This document shows positions 33,466 to 42,196 of a stretch of DNA of 64,000 nucleotides, one piece after another. The stretch covers positions 124,001 through 188,000 of the forward strand of contig VGEP01000001.1 in the NCBI GenBank assembly GCA_016869215.1, in the 5' to 3' direction. The DNA is from Alphaproteobacteria bacterium. GTDB lineage: Bacteria; Pseudomonadota; Alphaproteobacteria; Rhizobiales; Xanthobacteraceae. The notes beneath the pieces are model-generated. The model was not told the DNA's origin and did not search any database. It was given only the letters and a program-made list of their open reading frames with translations. The stretch's first letter is position 1. The number at the start of each line of letters is the position of its first letter. A program made the translations under genes and the position numbers.

Positions 33466-33595
33466 AATTGCGGCACCCTGTCAACGCCGGCGCGCGCCCT
33501 TTCCGGGCCTGCGCCGTCCACAAGTTCGACCGTACCAGGGGTGGCAATCGCCGCCCGCAGTCGTCATATCCCCGCAGTCCCACAGGTTTTCTTTC

Positions 33596-34516
33596 GTGCA
33601 GCCCATCGTTTCCATCGCCGGCCTGACCAAGACCTACACCTCCGGGTTCCAGGCGCTCAAGCGCATCGACCTCGACATCCGCCGCGGCGAGATTTTCGCG
33701 CTGCTGGGACCCAACGGCGCGGGCAAGACGACGCTGATCAACATCGTCTGCGGCATCGTCAACGCGACCTCGGGCACCGTGACGGTCGACGGCCACGACC
33801 ACGTCCGCGGCTACCGCGCCGCGCGTGCCGCGATCGGGCTCGTGCCGCAGGAGCTCTACACCGACGCCTTCGAAACCGTCTGGGCCACGGTCGGCTTCAG
33901 CCGCGGCCTGTTCGGCAAGCCGCAGGCCCCCGCGATCGTCGAGCAGGTTCTGAAAGACCTGTCGTTGTGGGACAAGAAGGACTCCAAGATCATGACGCTG
34001 TCCGGCGGCATGAAGCGCCGCGTGCTGATCGCGAAGGCGCTCGCGCACGAGCCGCGCATCCTGTTCCTCGACGAACCGACCGCGGGCGTCGACGTCGAGC
34101 TGCGCAAGGACATGTGGGAGGTGGTGCGGCGGCTGCGCGAGGGCGGCACCACCATCATCCTGACCACGCATTACATCGAGGAAGCCGAGCTGATGGCCGA
34201 CCGCGTCGGCGTCATCAACAAGGGCGAATTGATCCTGGTCGAGGACAAGGCCGAGCTGATGCGAAAGCTCGGAAAGAAACAGATCAGGCTTGAACTGCAG
34301 GCCAGGCTCGACGCGATCCCCGCCGAACTTGCGGACTACCATCTCGCCCTGTCCACCGACGGCCGTGAATTGACCTACACCTACGACTCGCAGGCCGCGC
34401 GGCCCGGCATCACGCGCCTGCTGGAGGACTTGTCGCGCCTCAACATCCGCCTTCAGGACGTCGACACCACCCAGAGCACGCTTGAGGACATTTTCGTCGA
34501 TCTGGTGAAGCGATGA
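33596..34516 (+). CDS. ABC-2 type exporter ATP-binding protein
   Basis: 306-residue ATPase. Walker [10 protein letters not shown] at 38-46, signature LSGGMKRRV near 138, Walker [13 protein letters not shown] near 158-169, and switch histidine in TTHYIEEAE. The C-terminal 80 residues are the accessory domain seen in YadG/NodI-like ATPases. Start is GTG 33596 (no earlier family homology; ATG alternatives upstream would give unrelated sequence). The stop overlaps the permease start by four bases. Divergent from marR, so possibly an exporter of the toxic compound or catabolite sensed by MarR (inference). Confidence 0.93.
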   Translation: MQPIVSIAGLTKTYTSGFQALKRIDLDIRRGEIFALLGPNGAGKTTLINIVCGIVNATSGTVTVDGHDHVRGYRAARAAIGLVPQELYTDAFETVWATVGFSRGLFGKPQAPAIVEQVLKDLSLWDKKDSKIMTLSGGMKRRVLIAKALAHEPRILFLDEPTAGVDVELRKDMWEVVRRLREGGTTIILTTHYIEEAELMADRVGVINKGELILVEDKAELMRKLGKKQIRLELQARLDAIPAELADYHLALSTDGRELTYTYDSQAARPGITRLLEDLSRLNIRLQDVDTTQSTLEDIFVDLVKR

Positions 34517-35280
34517 CGGTCAATTTCCGCGCGGTCTGGGCGATCTACCGGTTCGAAATGGCGCGCACGGGTCGCACGCTGTTCCAGAGCGTCGTGTCGC
34601 CGGTGATTTCGACCGCGCTGTATTTCGTGGTGTTCGGCTCGGCCATCGGCTCGCGCATTCCCGAGATCGGCGGCGTCCCCTACGGCTCGTTCATCGTGCC
34701 CGGGCTTATCATGATGCTGGTGCTGACGCAGGGCGTGATGAACGCCTCGTTCGGAATCTATTTCCCGAAATTCGTCGGCACCATTTTCGAGATTCTGTCC
34801 GCGCCGGTGTCGGCCTTCGAGATCGTGCTGGGCTACGTCGGCGCGGCCGCGACCAAGTCGATCGTCCTGGGGCTGATCGTGCTTGCGACGGCCGAACTGT
34901 TCGTGCCCATTAAGATCGCGCACCCGGTCTGGATGATGGCGTTCCTGGTATTGACCGCCGCGACCTTCGCCATGCTGGGCTTCATCATCGGCATCTGGGC
35001 CGACGGATTCGAGAAGCTCCAGATCATCCCGCTGCTGATCGTCATGCCGCTGACGTTCCTCGGCGGCACGTTCTACGCCATCGAGTCGCTGCCGCCGTTC
35101 TGGCAGACGGTGAGCCTGTTCAATCCGATGGTCTATCTGGTCTCGGGCTTCCGCTGGAGCTTCTTCGAGATCACCGACGTCAGCGTCGGGGCAAGCGTGA
35201 CGGCGACGATCCTGTTCCTGGCCGCCTCTCTCGCCATCGTCTGGTGGATGTTCCGCACCGGCTACAAGATCAAGAAATAG
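34513..35280 (+). CDS. ABC-2 type exporter permease (YadH/NodJ-like)
   Basis: 255-residue integral membrane protein with six predicted helices (around 28-48, 60-85, 105-132, 140-165, 170-192, 228-246). The [20 protein letters not shown] segment near 179-198 is characteristic of ABC-2 permeases. Works as a dimer with the ATPase encoded upstream (four-base overlap). Relatives export polysaccharides, lipo-oligosaccharides or drugs. Confidence 0.93.
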   Translation: MTVNFRAVWAIYRFEMARTGRTLFQSVVSPVISTALYFVVFGSAIGSRIPEIGGVPYGSFIVPGLIMMLVLTQGVMNASFGIYFPKFVGTIFEILSAPVSAFEIVLGYVGAAATKSIVLGLIVLATAELFVPIKIAHPVWMMAFLVLTAATFAMLGFIIGIWADGFEKLQIIPLLIVMPLTFLGGTFYAIESLPPFWQTVSLFNPMVYLVSGFRWSFFEITDVSVGASVTATILFLAASLAIVWWMFRTGYKIKK

Positions 35281-35299
35281 CCAGCTTCGGGCGACCGCT

Positions 35300-36349
35300 C
35301 TATTTCGCCGGTGCCAGTTCCGCACGCGCAGGCCGTGCCGCAGGCTGCCCGGCAAACGCAGGCATCACCTGCCTGGCGAAGGCCTGCAGGTTTTCGAGCG
35401 AGCCGGTTGGGCCGTTGAGCAGGAGGTGCTCGACGCCCGCCGCGCGCAGGCCTTCGATCTTCGCGGCGATCTCGTCCGGCGTGCCGAACAGCGCGCTTTC
35501 GCCCGCGGCTTCGAGCGTCTGGTCGAACGACAGCAGGCTCGCCGTGCTTTTTTCGCCCGGCGCCGTCCCGGCCTTGACCAGCCGCTGCTGGTTGGCAAAA
35601 CGCGTCTCGACGGCCTTGGCCTTTTCCTCGGCCGTGCGCGCCACGAAGAACGCCCGGCTCACGCCCACGTCCATCGGGTCGAACCGGCGGCCCGCGGCCT
35701 CGACCTCTTTCCGGTAGATGTTGAACCGCTCGATCGTCACTGCGTTCGAGGCGTGCTGGTCGAGCAGCAGCTTGCAGCCGCGGCGCGCGACCTTGCGGAT
35801 CGAATCCGGGCTGCCCGCCGCCATCCAGATCGGCGGATGCGGCTTCTGCGCCGTCGGCGGCTCGACGATGATGTTGTCGAAACGCCAGTACTTGCCGCGA
35901 TGCGAGAACCGCTCCTCGCTGGTCCAGGACTTCAGGATGATCTCAAGGCCCTCTTCGAAGCGCTCGTCGGCCTCCGCCATCGGGATGCTGAAGCCGGAAA
36001 ACTCGGGCTGGCGGTAGCCCTTGCCGACGCCGAAATCGAGCCGGCCGCCCGACAGAAGATCGAGCGTTGCAGCCTGTTCGGCGAGCAGCACCGGATTGTG
36101 CCAGGGCAGCACCGTCACGGCTGTGCCGAGCCGCAGCGCCGAGGTGCGCGCCGCGACCCAGGTCAGCAGATTGAGCGTCGCCGAGACCTGGCCGAATCCG
36201 GTGAAATGATGCTCGACCGTGAAGATGCTGGTGTAGCCCAGCGCCTCGGCCTCGATGCAATAGTCGACGTATTCCTTGAAGCCCTGGCTGCTGTCTAGGT
36301 CGGGACCGCCGCGCTTGGCCAGCGCGCTGCCGAACAGTCCGAATTTCAT
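35300..36349 (-). CDS. LLM-class flavin-dependent monooxygenase (bacterial luciferase-like)
   Basis: 349 residues. Typical landmarks: N-terminal strand MKFGLFGSAL, TVEHHFTGFGQ near 45-55 with the catalytic-site histidine pair, TAVTVLPWHNPVLLAEQ near 77-93, and SGGRLDFGVGKGYRQPEF near 101-118. This subgroup is closer to luciferase-like oxygenases than to the SsuD/RutA-like genes at the left edge and at 43494. Needs reduced flavin from elsewhere; no reductase is seen nearby. Convergent with the ABC permease gene. Confidence 0.9.
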   Translation of the reverse strand: MKFGLFGSALAKRGGPDLDSSQGFKEYVDYCIEAEALGYTSIFTVEHHFTGFGQVSATLNLLTWVAARTSALRLGTAVTVLPWHNPVLLAEQAATLDLLSGGRLDFGVGKGYRQPEFSGFSIPMAEADERFEEGLEIILKSWTSEERFSHRGKYWRFDNIIVEPPTAQKPHPPIWMAAGSPDSIRKVARRGCKLLLDQHASNAVTIERFNIYRKEVEAAGRRFDPMDVGVSRAFFVARTAEEKAKAVETRFANQQRLVKAGTAPGEKSTASLLSFDQTLEAAGESALFGTPDEIAAKIEGLRAAGVEHLLLNGPTGSLENLQAFARQVMPAFAGQPAARPARAELAPAK

Positions 36350-36432
36350 CTGTGGATTCCTGGGGTCCGGTTCACGGCCCGACTATAGCGGAATTCCCGG
36401 CAATGGGCGCGAGTGCACCACGAGTACGGTCA

Positions 36433-36453
36433 CCCTCCCCTAGAGGGGGAGGG
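36433..36453. repeat. CCCTCCCC/GGGGAGGG intergenic hairpin
   Basis: Perfect 8-base inverted repeat with loop TAGAG, in the 132-base gap between two leftward genes. From memory, CCCTCCCC...GGGGAGGG palindromes are dispersed in Bradyrhizobium-like genomes. It may be a repetitive element and/or weak terminator for the upstream amidohydrolase gene. Confidence 0.5.
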
Positions 36454-36481
36454 CGCAAGCGGCAACATCGCAACTCAACGA

Positions 36482-37705
36482 TCACTGCACCGGCTTGGAG
36501 CGGTCCACCGCCTGACCGCGCAGCACCACCGACGAAATCCGCCGGGTGTTGGCGATGTCGTCGAGCGGATTGGCGTCGAGCACGATGAAGTCAGCGTTCT
36601 TGCCGGCGGCTAGCGTTCCGGTGTCGGCGAGGCGAAGGAACTCCGCCGAATTGCGGGTCGCCGCCACGATCACCTGCATCGGCGTCATGCCGGCGATCAC
36701 CATGTCCTGCATTTCATCGTGCGCTCCCCACGGCCGGTTGCCGTCGGTTGCAAGCGCGATGCGCATGCCCGCGGCGTTGAGCTTGGCGAGGTTGCGCGCC
36801 TGGATGCCGAAGAACGCCTGCGCCGCGGGCCGGTCGGTGTTGGTCTTTTCGAGATTGTCCACGACGTCCGCCGGCATGCCGGCGCGCAACCAGCCGAGAT
36901 CCACCTTCACGCCGCGGTCCGGCAGGTTCGGAGTGAGGACCAGATTCGGCCTGGCCTTGACCAACGCAACGAACTCGTCGTCGATGTCCTTGTCGCGGAC
37001 GCCATGCGCGAGCGCGTCGATACCGGCGCGGATCAGTCCCTTGGCGTCTTCGAGATCGAAAATATGCGCGGCGACGCGGAGGCCGTTCTTGTGCGCCTCG
37101 TCGATGATCGCGGCGTAGAACTCCGGCGTGAGCTTCTTGTACTTGCCGCTGCGCGTGTCGACCCAGATTTTGACGATGTCGACCTTCCTCTGCGCATTCT
37201 CCTGCACCGCCTTGCGGCCCTCGGCCTCGGTCGTGATCCAGTACGGCACGGTGATGCGGCCGGGCTCCGGCATGGTGATGCCGCGGCCGGCGCTCAGAAA
37301 GCGCGCCGCGCCCGGGATGGTCTCTCCGCGCATCGGCAACAGCTCGATGTTGTCGGTGCCCATGCTGAGCGCCGCACTGACGCCGTAATAGGCGCGGCGC
37401 TTGAGATCGAGGGTCAGCCGCTCACGCGTCGGGCTCAAGTGCACGTGGGTGTCGACCATCATCGGCATCACGGTCTTGCCGCTGAGGTCGACCCGAAGCG
37501 CACCTTCGGGCGCCTTGACGCCCGCGCCGGCCTGGACGATGCGCCCGCCCTGCACGACCAGCGTGCCGCGGTCTACGACGCTGCCGTCGCCGACAATCAG
37601 GCGGGCGTTTTCGTAGGCGGTGACGGACTGCGCCTGCGACGCGCTCGAAAACCCGAGCAGACCACAGACGGCAACCAGCGCGGCGGCGACGCGATGACGG
37701 CGCAT
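36482..37705 (-). CDS. Exported metal-dependent amidohydrolase (imidazolonepropionase/prolidase-like)
   Basis: 407-residue periplasmic enzyme. Signal peptide at about 1-26 ends SASQAQ. Mature sequence has the composite amidohydrolase layout: N-terminal beta-sandwich (ARLIVGDGSVVDRG), metal motif MVDTHVHLS near 81-89, further ligands in AAHIFDLED and DALAHGV, catalytic aspartate in LATDGNRPWGA, and return to the sandwich at the C-terminus. Hydrolyses amide or related C-N bonds; substrate unknown. It does not form part of the LigJ-like gene upstream; a 1132-residue frame through both is a chance read-through. Confidence 0.9.
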   Translation of the reverse strand: MRRHRVAAALVAVCGLLGFSSASQAQSVTAYENARLIVGDGSVVDRGTLVVQGGRIVQAGAGVKAPEGALRVDLSGKTVMPMMVDTHVHLSPTRERLTLDLKRRAYYGVSAALSMGTDNIELLPMRGETIPGAARFLSAGRGITMPEPGRITVPYWITTEAEGRKAVQENAQRKVDIVKIWVDTRSGKYKKLTPEFYAAIIDEAHKNGLRVAAHIFDLEDAKGLIRAGIDALAHGVRDKDIDDEFVALVKARPNLVLTPNLPDRGVKVDLGWLRAGMPADVVDNLEKTNTDRPAAQAFFGIQARNLAKLNAAGMRIALATDGNRPWGAHDEMQDMVIAGMTPMQVIVAATRNSAEFLRLADTGTLAAGKNADFIVLDANPLDDIANTRRISSVVLRGQAVDRSKPVQ

Positions 37706-37830
37706 GAAATCCTCCCCAGATGGCGCGGCGGACCGAACGCAGCGAAGCCCGTGACGCTCAATATGCTTTATGCATTTGGGCGGGCCTGCTGCGCCCGGCC
37801 CGCCTCTCACAAACACCGCGTGCCGCCTTC

Positions 37831-38859
37831 TTATGCCGCCTGCTTGGCGATCTGGGCCTTCAGCCGCGGATAGACCTTGTACGCGTTGTCCTCGAAAATC
37901 TTCTTCTTGTCGGCGTCCGAGAGTTTCGCTTTGTCGATGTAGCGCTTGGTATCGTCGAAGCCGAAGCCGGTCCGGGGATCGTTGCCCTTGACCGCGCCGA
38001 CCATCTCGGACGCAAACAGGATGTTGTCCACCGGCACCACGCTGGTCAGCAGATCGATACCCGGCTGGTGATAGACGCAGGTGTCGAAGAAGATGTTCTG
38101 GCCCATGATCTCGGCCAGTTCGGGCTTGCCGTTGTTCAGCGCAATGCCGCGGAAGCGGCCCCAGTGGAACGGCACCGCGCCGCCGCCGTGCGGGATGATG
38201 AACTTCAGCTTCGGGAAGTTCTTGAACAGGTCGGACAGGATGACCTGCATGAACACCATGGTGTCGGCATTGAGATAGTAGGAGCCGGTGGTGTGCTGCG
38301 CCGGGTTGCAGCAGCCCGAGACGTGGATCATGCACGGGCAATCCAGCTCGATCATCTTCTCGTAAACCGGCCACCACGACTTGTCGGTCATCGGCGGCGA
38401 ATTGAAATAGCCGCCGGACGGGTCCGGGTTCAGATTGCAGCCGACGAAGCCCATCTTGACGCAGCGTTCGAGCTCCTTCGCCGAGTTCTTCGGGTCGACA
38501 CCCGGCGACTGCGGCAGCTGGCAGACGCCGATGAAATTCTTCGGATAGAGCGAGACAACGCGCGCGATCAGGTCGTTGCAGATTTCCGACCATTCCTGCG
38601 ACACGCTCTCGTCGCCGATGTGATGGCCCATGCCGGAGGCGCGCGGCGAAAAGATCGTGAGGTCGGTGCCGCGGTCGCGCTGCAGCTTGAGCTGGTTGTT
38701 CTCGATCGATTCCCTGATCTCGTCGTCGGACATCTTGAGCGCGGCCCGCGGCGGCATCCTGCTCTTGTCCTTGGCGTTGGCCGCCTCGGTCTGTTCCTTG
38801 CGGAAGCGGTGCAGGTCTTTCGGCTCGGTGGTGTAGTGGCCGTGGCAGTCGATAATCAT
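37831..38859 (-). CDS. ligJ: 4-oxalomesaconate hydratase-like amidohydrolase (LigJ family)
   Basis: 342-residue amidohydrolase-fold enzyme. LigJ adds water to 4-oxalomesaconate in the protocatechuate 4,5-cleavage and gallate pathways. Matches that I recognise: N-terminus MIIDCHGHYTTEPK, LTIFSPRASGMGHHIGD, QLPQSPGVDPK, NLNPDPSGGY, FIIPHGGGAVPFHWGRFRG and FFDTCVYHQPGIDLL, ending in an NAYKVYPRL segment. The LigJ cysteine region of FDTCVYH is present. LigA-like and LigB-like genes are 6-8 kb away, and a divergent HpcH-like aldolase lies 115 bases upstream. Close relatives with other substrates exist, so exact function is likely but unproven. Confidence 0.85.
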   Translation of the reverse strand: MIIDCHGHYTTEPKDLHRFRKEQTEAANAKDKSRMPPRAALKMSDDEIRESIENNQLKLQRDRGTDLTIFSPRASGMGHHIGDESVSQEWSEICNDLIARVVSLYPKNFIGVCQLPQSPGVDPKNSAKELERCVKMGFVGCNLNPDPSGGYFNSPPMTDKSWWPVYEKMIELDCPCMIHVSGCCNPAQHTTGSYYLNADTMVFMQVILSDLFKNFPKLKFIIPHGGGAVPFHWGRFRGIALNNGKPELAEIMGQNIFFDTCVYHQPGIDLLTSVVPVDNILFASEMVGAVKGNDPRTGFGFDDTKRYIDKAKLSDADKKKIFEDNAYKVYPRLKAQIAKQAA

Positions 38860-38974
38860 GGGATCTCGCCGGTTGTTGGTCTTGTCGGCGGGATGCTACG
38901 GCCCGGCGCGGCATTGTCAAACCCGCACGCCGATCTGTTAGGATGCCTGCCGTTTCTTTGGGAGACCTCACGAC

Positions 38975-39835
38975 ATGGCCGAACTGCCGCGCCTCAACAA
39001 CATCATCCGCGCCCTCGAAGCGGGCCAGCATGCGCTCACCTGCTTTGCGCCCGCCCACGTCGATTCCGCAGTCGGCATGAGCGCGTCGAAGTACGATGGC
39101 TGCGTGTTCGAGATGGAACACAATCCGTGGGACTCCGGGCGGCTGCGCGACTGCCTGCAATACATGCTCAACCGCGCCCAGATCGCCAAGGCCGGCCTCG
39201 TGCCGCCGGTGACGCCGCTGGTGCGCGTGCCGGTCAACGGCATCGAGATGGCGCAGTGGCAGGCCAAGCAGGCGCTGGACGTCGGCTGCTTCGGCATCGT
39301 GTTCCCGCACATCTCGACCGTGGAGGAAGCCGCCAATGCGGTCGGCGCCTGCCGCTATCCGCGGCTGAAAAGCGCGAAATACTACGAGCCGGTCGGCATC
39401 CGCGGCGACGGCCCGACGGCCGCGGCGCGCTACTGGGGCATCGGCCAGCAGGAGTACTACCAGAAGGCCGACGTGTGGCCGCTCAATCCGCAGGGCGAGA
39501 TTTTCGTGATCCTGCAGATCGAGGACACGCGCGGGGTCGAGAACCTGGACGCAATGCTCACCAAGGTGCCGGGCATCGGCGCGATCCTCATCGGCGAAGG
39601 CGATCTCGGCCAGGAGCTGGGTATCCCGCGCCAGTACGAGCACCCTGAACTGCTCAAGTGGATGGCGCGCGTGGTCGAGACCTGCAAGAAGCACAACGTC
39701 GTGGTCGGCCATCCGCACGTCGAGAGCGGCAACGTCGAGCGCATCGTCAAGGAGGGCTACCGCTTCCTGATGATGGCGCCGGTGCAGAGCTTCGGGCACT
39801 TCACGGCTGCGCAGAAGACCGTCGGTCGGTCGTAA
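38975..39835 (+). CDS. HpcH/HpaI-family aldolase
   Basis: 286 residues with the class II pyruvate aldolase fold: EMEHNPWD near 46-53 containing the catalytic-histidine position, QIEDTRGVENLD near 176-187 with the metal glutamate, and LIGEGDLGQELG near 203-214 with the metal aspartate. Longer than HpaI, with an insertion around 125-165. It diverges from the LigJ-like hydratase gene, and the retro-aldol step after hydration would be a logical role, although the classical LigK aldolase belongs to another family. Ribosome site GGGAGACC upstream. Thirteen bases from the next gene. Confidence 0.88.
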   Translation: MAELPRLNNIIRALEAGQHALTCFAPAHVDSAVGMSASKYDGCVFEMEHNPWDSGRLRDCLQYMLNRAQIAKAGLVPPVTPLVRVPVNGIEMAQWQAKQALDVGCFGIVFPHISTVEEAANAVGACRYPRLKSAKYYEPVGIRGDGPTAAARYWGIGQQEYYQKADVWPLNPQGEIFVILQIEDTRGVENLDAMLTKVPGIGAILIGEGDLGQELGIPRQYEHPELLKWMARVVETCKKHNVVVGHPHVESGNVERIVKEGYRFLMMAPVQSFGHFTAAQKTVGRS

Positions 39836-39848
39836 CCGGGATCGAGCC

Positions 39849-40730
39849 ATGAAAGTCGGACTGGTCGGACTGGGCCGCATGGGCCGCGCGATCTACGCGC
39901 GGCTCACCGAGCAGGGCTGCGAGGTCGTCGCGTGGGACAAGAGCCCGGAGGCGATGAAGGCCGCGCAGGAGCGCCAAATGCGCACGGTGTCCAGTCCGCG
40001 CGAGGCCGCCGCCTTCGGCGAGGTGGTGATCTCGTCGATCACCGAGGACGACGGCGTGCGCACAACGTATCGCGGCAAGGACGGATTCCTCGCAGGCGAC
40101 GTCAAAGGCAAGCTGTTCGTCGAGATGAGCACGCTCCAGCCGATGACAGGCCGCGAGCTTGCGCCCGAGGTCGCGGCCAAGGGCGCGGCGCTGATCGACT
40201 CGCCGGTGTTCGGCACCATCCCGCACGTGCTGCAGGGCAAGCTCTACGCCATGGTCGGCGGCAGGGCCGAAGACCTGGAGCGCGCGCGGCCAGTGTTAAG
40301 CAAGCTCGCCGGCAAGATCGCGCACATGGGCCCGAACGGCGCGGGCTACGCCATGAAACTCGCGGTCAATCTCGGGCTCGCGGCCTTCATCCAGGCGACC
40401 GCGGAGTCGCTCGCGCTCGGAACGCGCGAGGGTCTCAAGCTCGACCAGATGCTCGACATCCTCGCCGAGGCGCCGACCGCGAACGGCTGGTTCGCCGCCA
40501 AGAAGGGCGCGCTGAAGGGCGAGCCCGCCGACGTCACGCTCGATCTGAAGACGCTGCGCAAGGACGTGATGTCGATGGTGGCGACCGGCGCGCTCGACGG
40601 CACGTCGATGCCGCTGTCGACCGCGGTGCTGACCTCGATCTCGGCCGCGGTCGCGGGCGGCTGGGGCGACCGCGACATCGGCGATCTCGCCCTGTTCTTC
40701 CGCGAGCACATGGGCCAGCGGTTCAGTTAG
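39849..40730 (+). CDS. NAD(P)-dependent beta-hydroxyacid dehydrogenase (HIBADH/GarR family)
   Basis: 293-residue dehydrogenase. GLVGLGRMGRAIYARL at 3-18 binds NAD(P); the substrate loop is DSPVFGTIPHVLQG near 117-130, and the catalytic lysine lies in YAMKLAVNLG near residue 171. Probably co-transcribed with the preceding aldolase, reducing or oxidising its product, for example a semialdehyde (inference). Differs from the paralogue at 27726 in the substrate loop. Its last eight bases overlap the convergent DUF2336 gene. Confidence 0.92.
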   Translation: MKVGLVGLGRMGRAIYARLTEQGCEVVAWDKSPEAMKAAQERQMRTVSSPREAAAFGEVVISSITEDDGVRTTYRGKDGFLAGDVKGKLFVEMSTLQPMTGRELAPEVAAKGAALIDSPVFGTIPHVLQGKLYAMVGGRAEDLERARPVLSKLAGKIAHMGPNGAGYAMKLAVNLGLAAFIQATAESLALGTREGLKLDQMLDILAEAPTANGWFAAKKGALKGEPADVTLDLKTLRKDVMSMVATGALDGTSMPLSTAVLTSISAAVAGGWGDRDIGDLALFFREHMGQRFS

Positions 40731-41856
40731 GGCGCTTGGGTCCGCCCTGCGATTGGGGCTTGCCCGCCGCGGCCTGTGCGCGCTTGCGGTAGAAGCCAAC
40801 GATTTCGTTGGCGGTCGCCGACTTGAGGCGCCCGAAATGCGCCAGATTGTGCGAGACCTCGTCGGGCGTCATGCCTTGCGGCCCGTTGCGCAGGTTGAGG
40901 ACCGCGCGGACGGTGCCCCAAGACAGTCCGATCACCTTGCTGACGATCAGGACCGTTTCCGACTTCTTCTCCAGCATCGCCTGTTCGACAAACGACACCG
41001 GCAGATCGCTCATCAGCGCCAGTGCGACCACGGTCTCCTCGTACTTCCGCGCCTTGGCGAATTCCCCGACCTTCGCGTCGTCGAGCTGACCCGCGTGCGC
41101 CAGGGGTTCGACCGCAACCCGTGCGGCCGAATAGTCCCGTGACGGTTTTTGAGGCTGCGTCCGCTCGCGCACGCGGTCCGTTGCGGCCGCGACTGCGTCG
41201 CGCACCTCGCGGATGCGATCCGGATAGGCGGCCTCAAGCCGCGTGCGCGCCGCGCCCGAGGCCTGCTGCAGCAGCTTCAGGAACAGGGTCGGCGGGATTT
41301 CGGCCCGCGAGCCGATGCACCACGTCAGGCCTTCGTGGCCTTCGGCGCGGCGAACCAGAACGGAAAATCCAGATTCGGAGAAGCGCGCCCCGTGGTTTTC
41401 GACTGTGCTGAGCAAGACCTGGCGGTCGCCGCGCTCCACCAGCACGTCGGTGACGGCTTCGCTGAGCGTCCGCCGCCGTGAAATCGCCAGCAGATGCTCC
41501 TGGCTTTTGATCCGGGCGTTCTCCACCAGGGTGGGCTCGTCCAGGCGCTCGGACCGGGTCAGGATCGGAGCGGCCACATCGATCTCGTCATCGAACGCCA
41601 ATTGGCGGACGACCCTGCGGGGCGCGTTGGGAATCGGCGCCAGTTGCACCGCAAGCAACGCCCGCGCCGACGCTTCGATTTCCTCGGAGAGGCGGCAGAT
41701 GACGTCGTCAAACAGCGCCACCTCCTCCTCGCCGTATCTGGAAGCGCTGACGACAAAGAGATCGGTGACGCGCCGGAGCATTTCCTGGCGCCTGGCCGGC
41801 GTGCTGCTGTCGATCGCGGAAGCAATTTCGTTGAGGAACGACATGTCGGCGTTCAT
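40723..41856 (-). CDS. DUF2336 domain-containing protein
   Basis: 377-residue, alpha-helical, charged cytosolic protein. The whole length fits DUF2336, a family largely confined to alphaproteobacteria and rich in helical repeat segments; molecular role unknown, although some members sit near signalling genes. No membrane segment. The basic C-terminal tail (about 355-377) is low in complexity. Start ATG 41856; an internal ATG four codons later is equally possible. Neighbours give no functional hint. Confidence 0.85.
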   Translation of the reverse strand: MNADMSFLNEIASAIDSSTPARRQEMLRRVTDLFVVSASRYGEEEVALFDDVICRLSEEIEASARALLAVQLAPIPNAPRRVVRQLAFDDEIDVAAPILTRSERLDEPTLVENARIKSQEHLLAISRRRTLSEAVTDVLVERGDRQVLLSTVENHGARFSESGFSVLVRRAEGHEGLTWCIGSRAEIPPTLFLKLLQQASGAARTRLEAAYPDRIREVRDAVAAATDRVRERTQPQKPSRDYSAARVAVEPLAHAGQLDDAKVGEFAKARKYEETVVALALMSDLPVSFVEQAMLEKKSETVLIVSKVIGLSWGTVRAVLNLRNGPQGMTPDEVSHNLAHFGRLKSATANEIVGFYRKRAQAAAGKPQSQGGPKRPN

Positions 41857-42196
41857 CGGCCGTTCCGGATCGCGACGGGCCGAAGCCTTATGGAGACCCG
41901 GCCGTCAAAACGGAAAACGCCCCCGCCGGGCAATCCGGGACGCATGCCCCGGACCGCCATGATTGTAGCGACGAAGCCCCTGAAGCAGCTCCGGCCGATT
42001 CCGACAAACGTCATTCCCACGCCACCCCGTTCCTCCGGAGGGGATCATCACTTGGGGGTGTAAATTTCGGGTTCAAATCCGGTTAACGGATTGTAGCCAG
42101 GCCCTCGCCCGGACCGGTCCGGACACGCGGCCCTTTGCGGCCGGCTTGCGTCCATGGCCTATGGGTATCGCCGGGTTTGGGCGTAAGCTCGCGGCC
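41857..42196. other. Intergenic region with hairpins, no gene seen
   Basis: A 340-base gap between divergent genes. It contains a CCTCCGGAGG palindrome near 42031-42040 and a hairpin AATCCG/GTTAA/CGGATT at 42076-42092 next to the word GGTTCAAATCC. The surrounding bases do not fold into a tRNA. The promoters of the DUF2336 and MFS genes should lie here, but none is clear by eye. Confidence 0.4.

Noticed and set aside
36482-39880. A single 1132-residue leftward reading frame
   Set aside because: Only its C-terminal 407 codons, from ATG 37705 with a signal peptide, resemble a protein family. The rest is a different frame from the LigJ-like gene and antisense to the aldolase gene; high GC content makes long chance frames common here.
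42071-42092. GGTTCAAATCC resembling a tRNA T-arm
   Set aside because: Flanking bases do not form a T-stem of five pairs and no acceptor, D or anticodon arms can be folded around it; the segment is better explained by the AATCCG/CGGATT hairpin.
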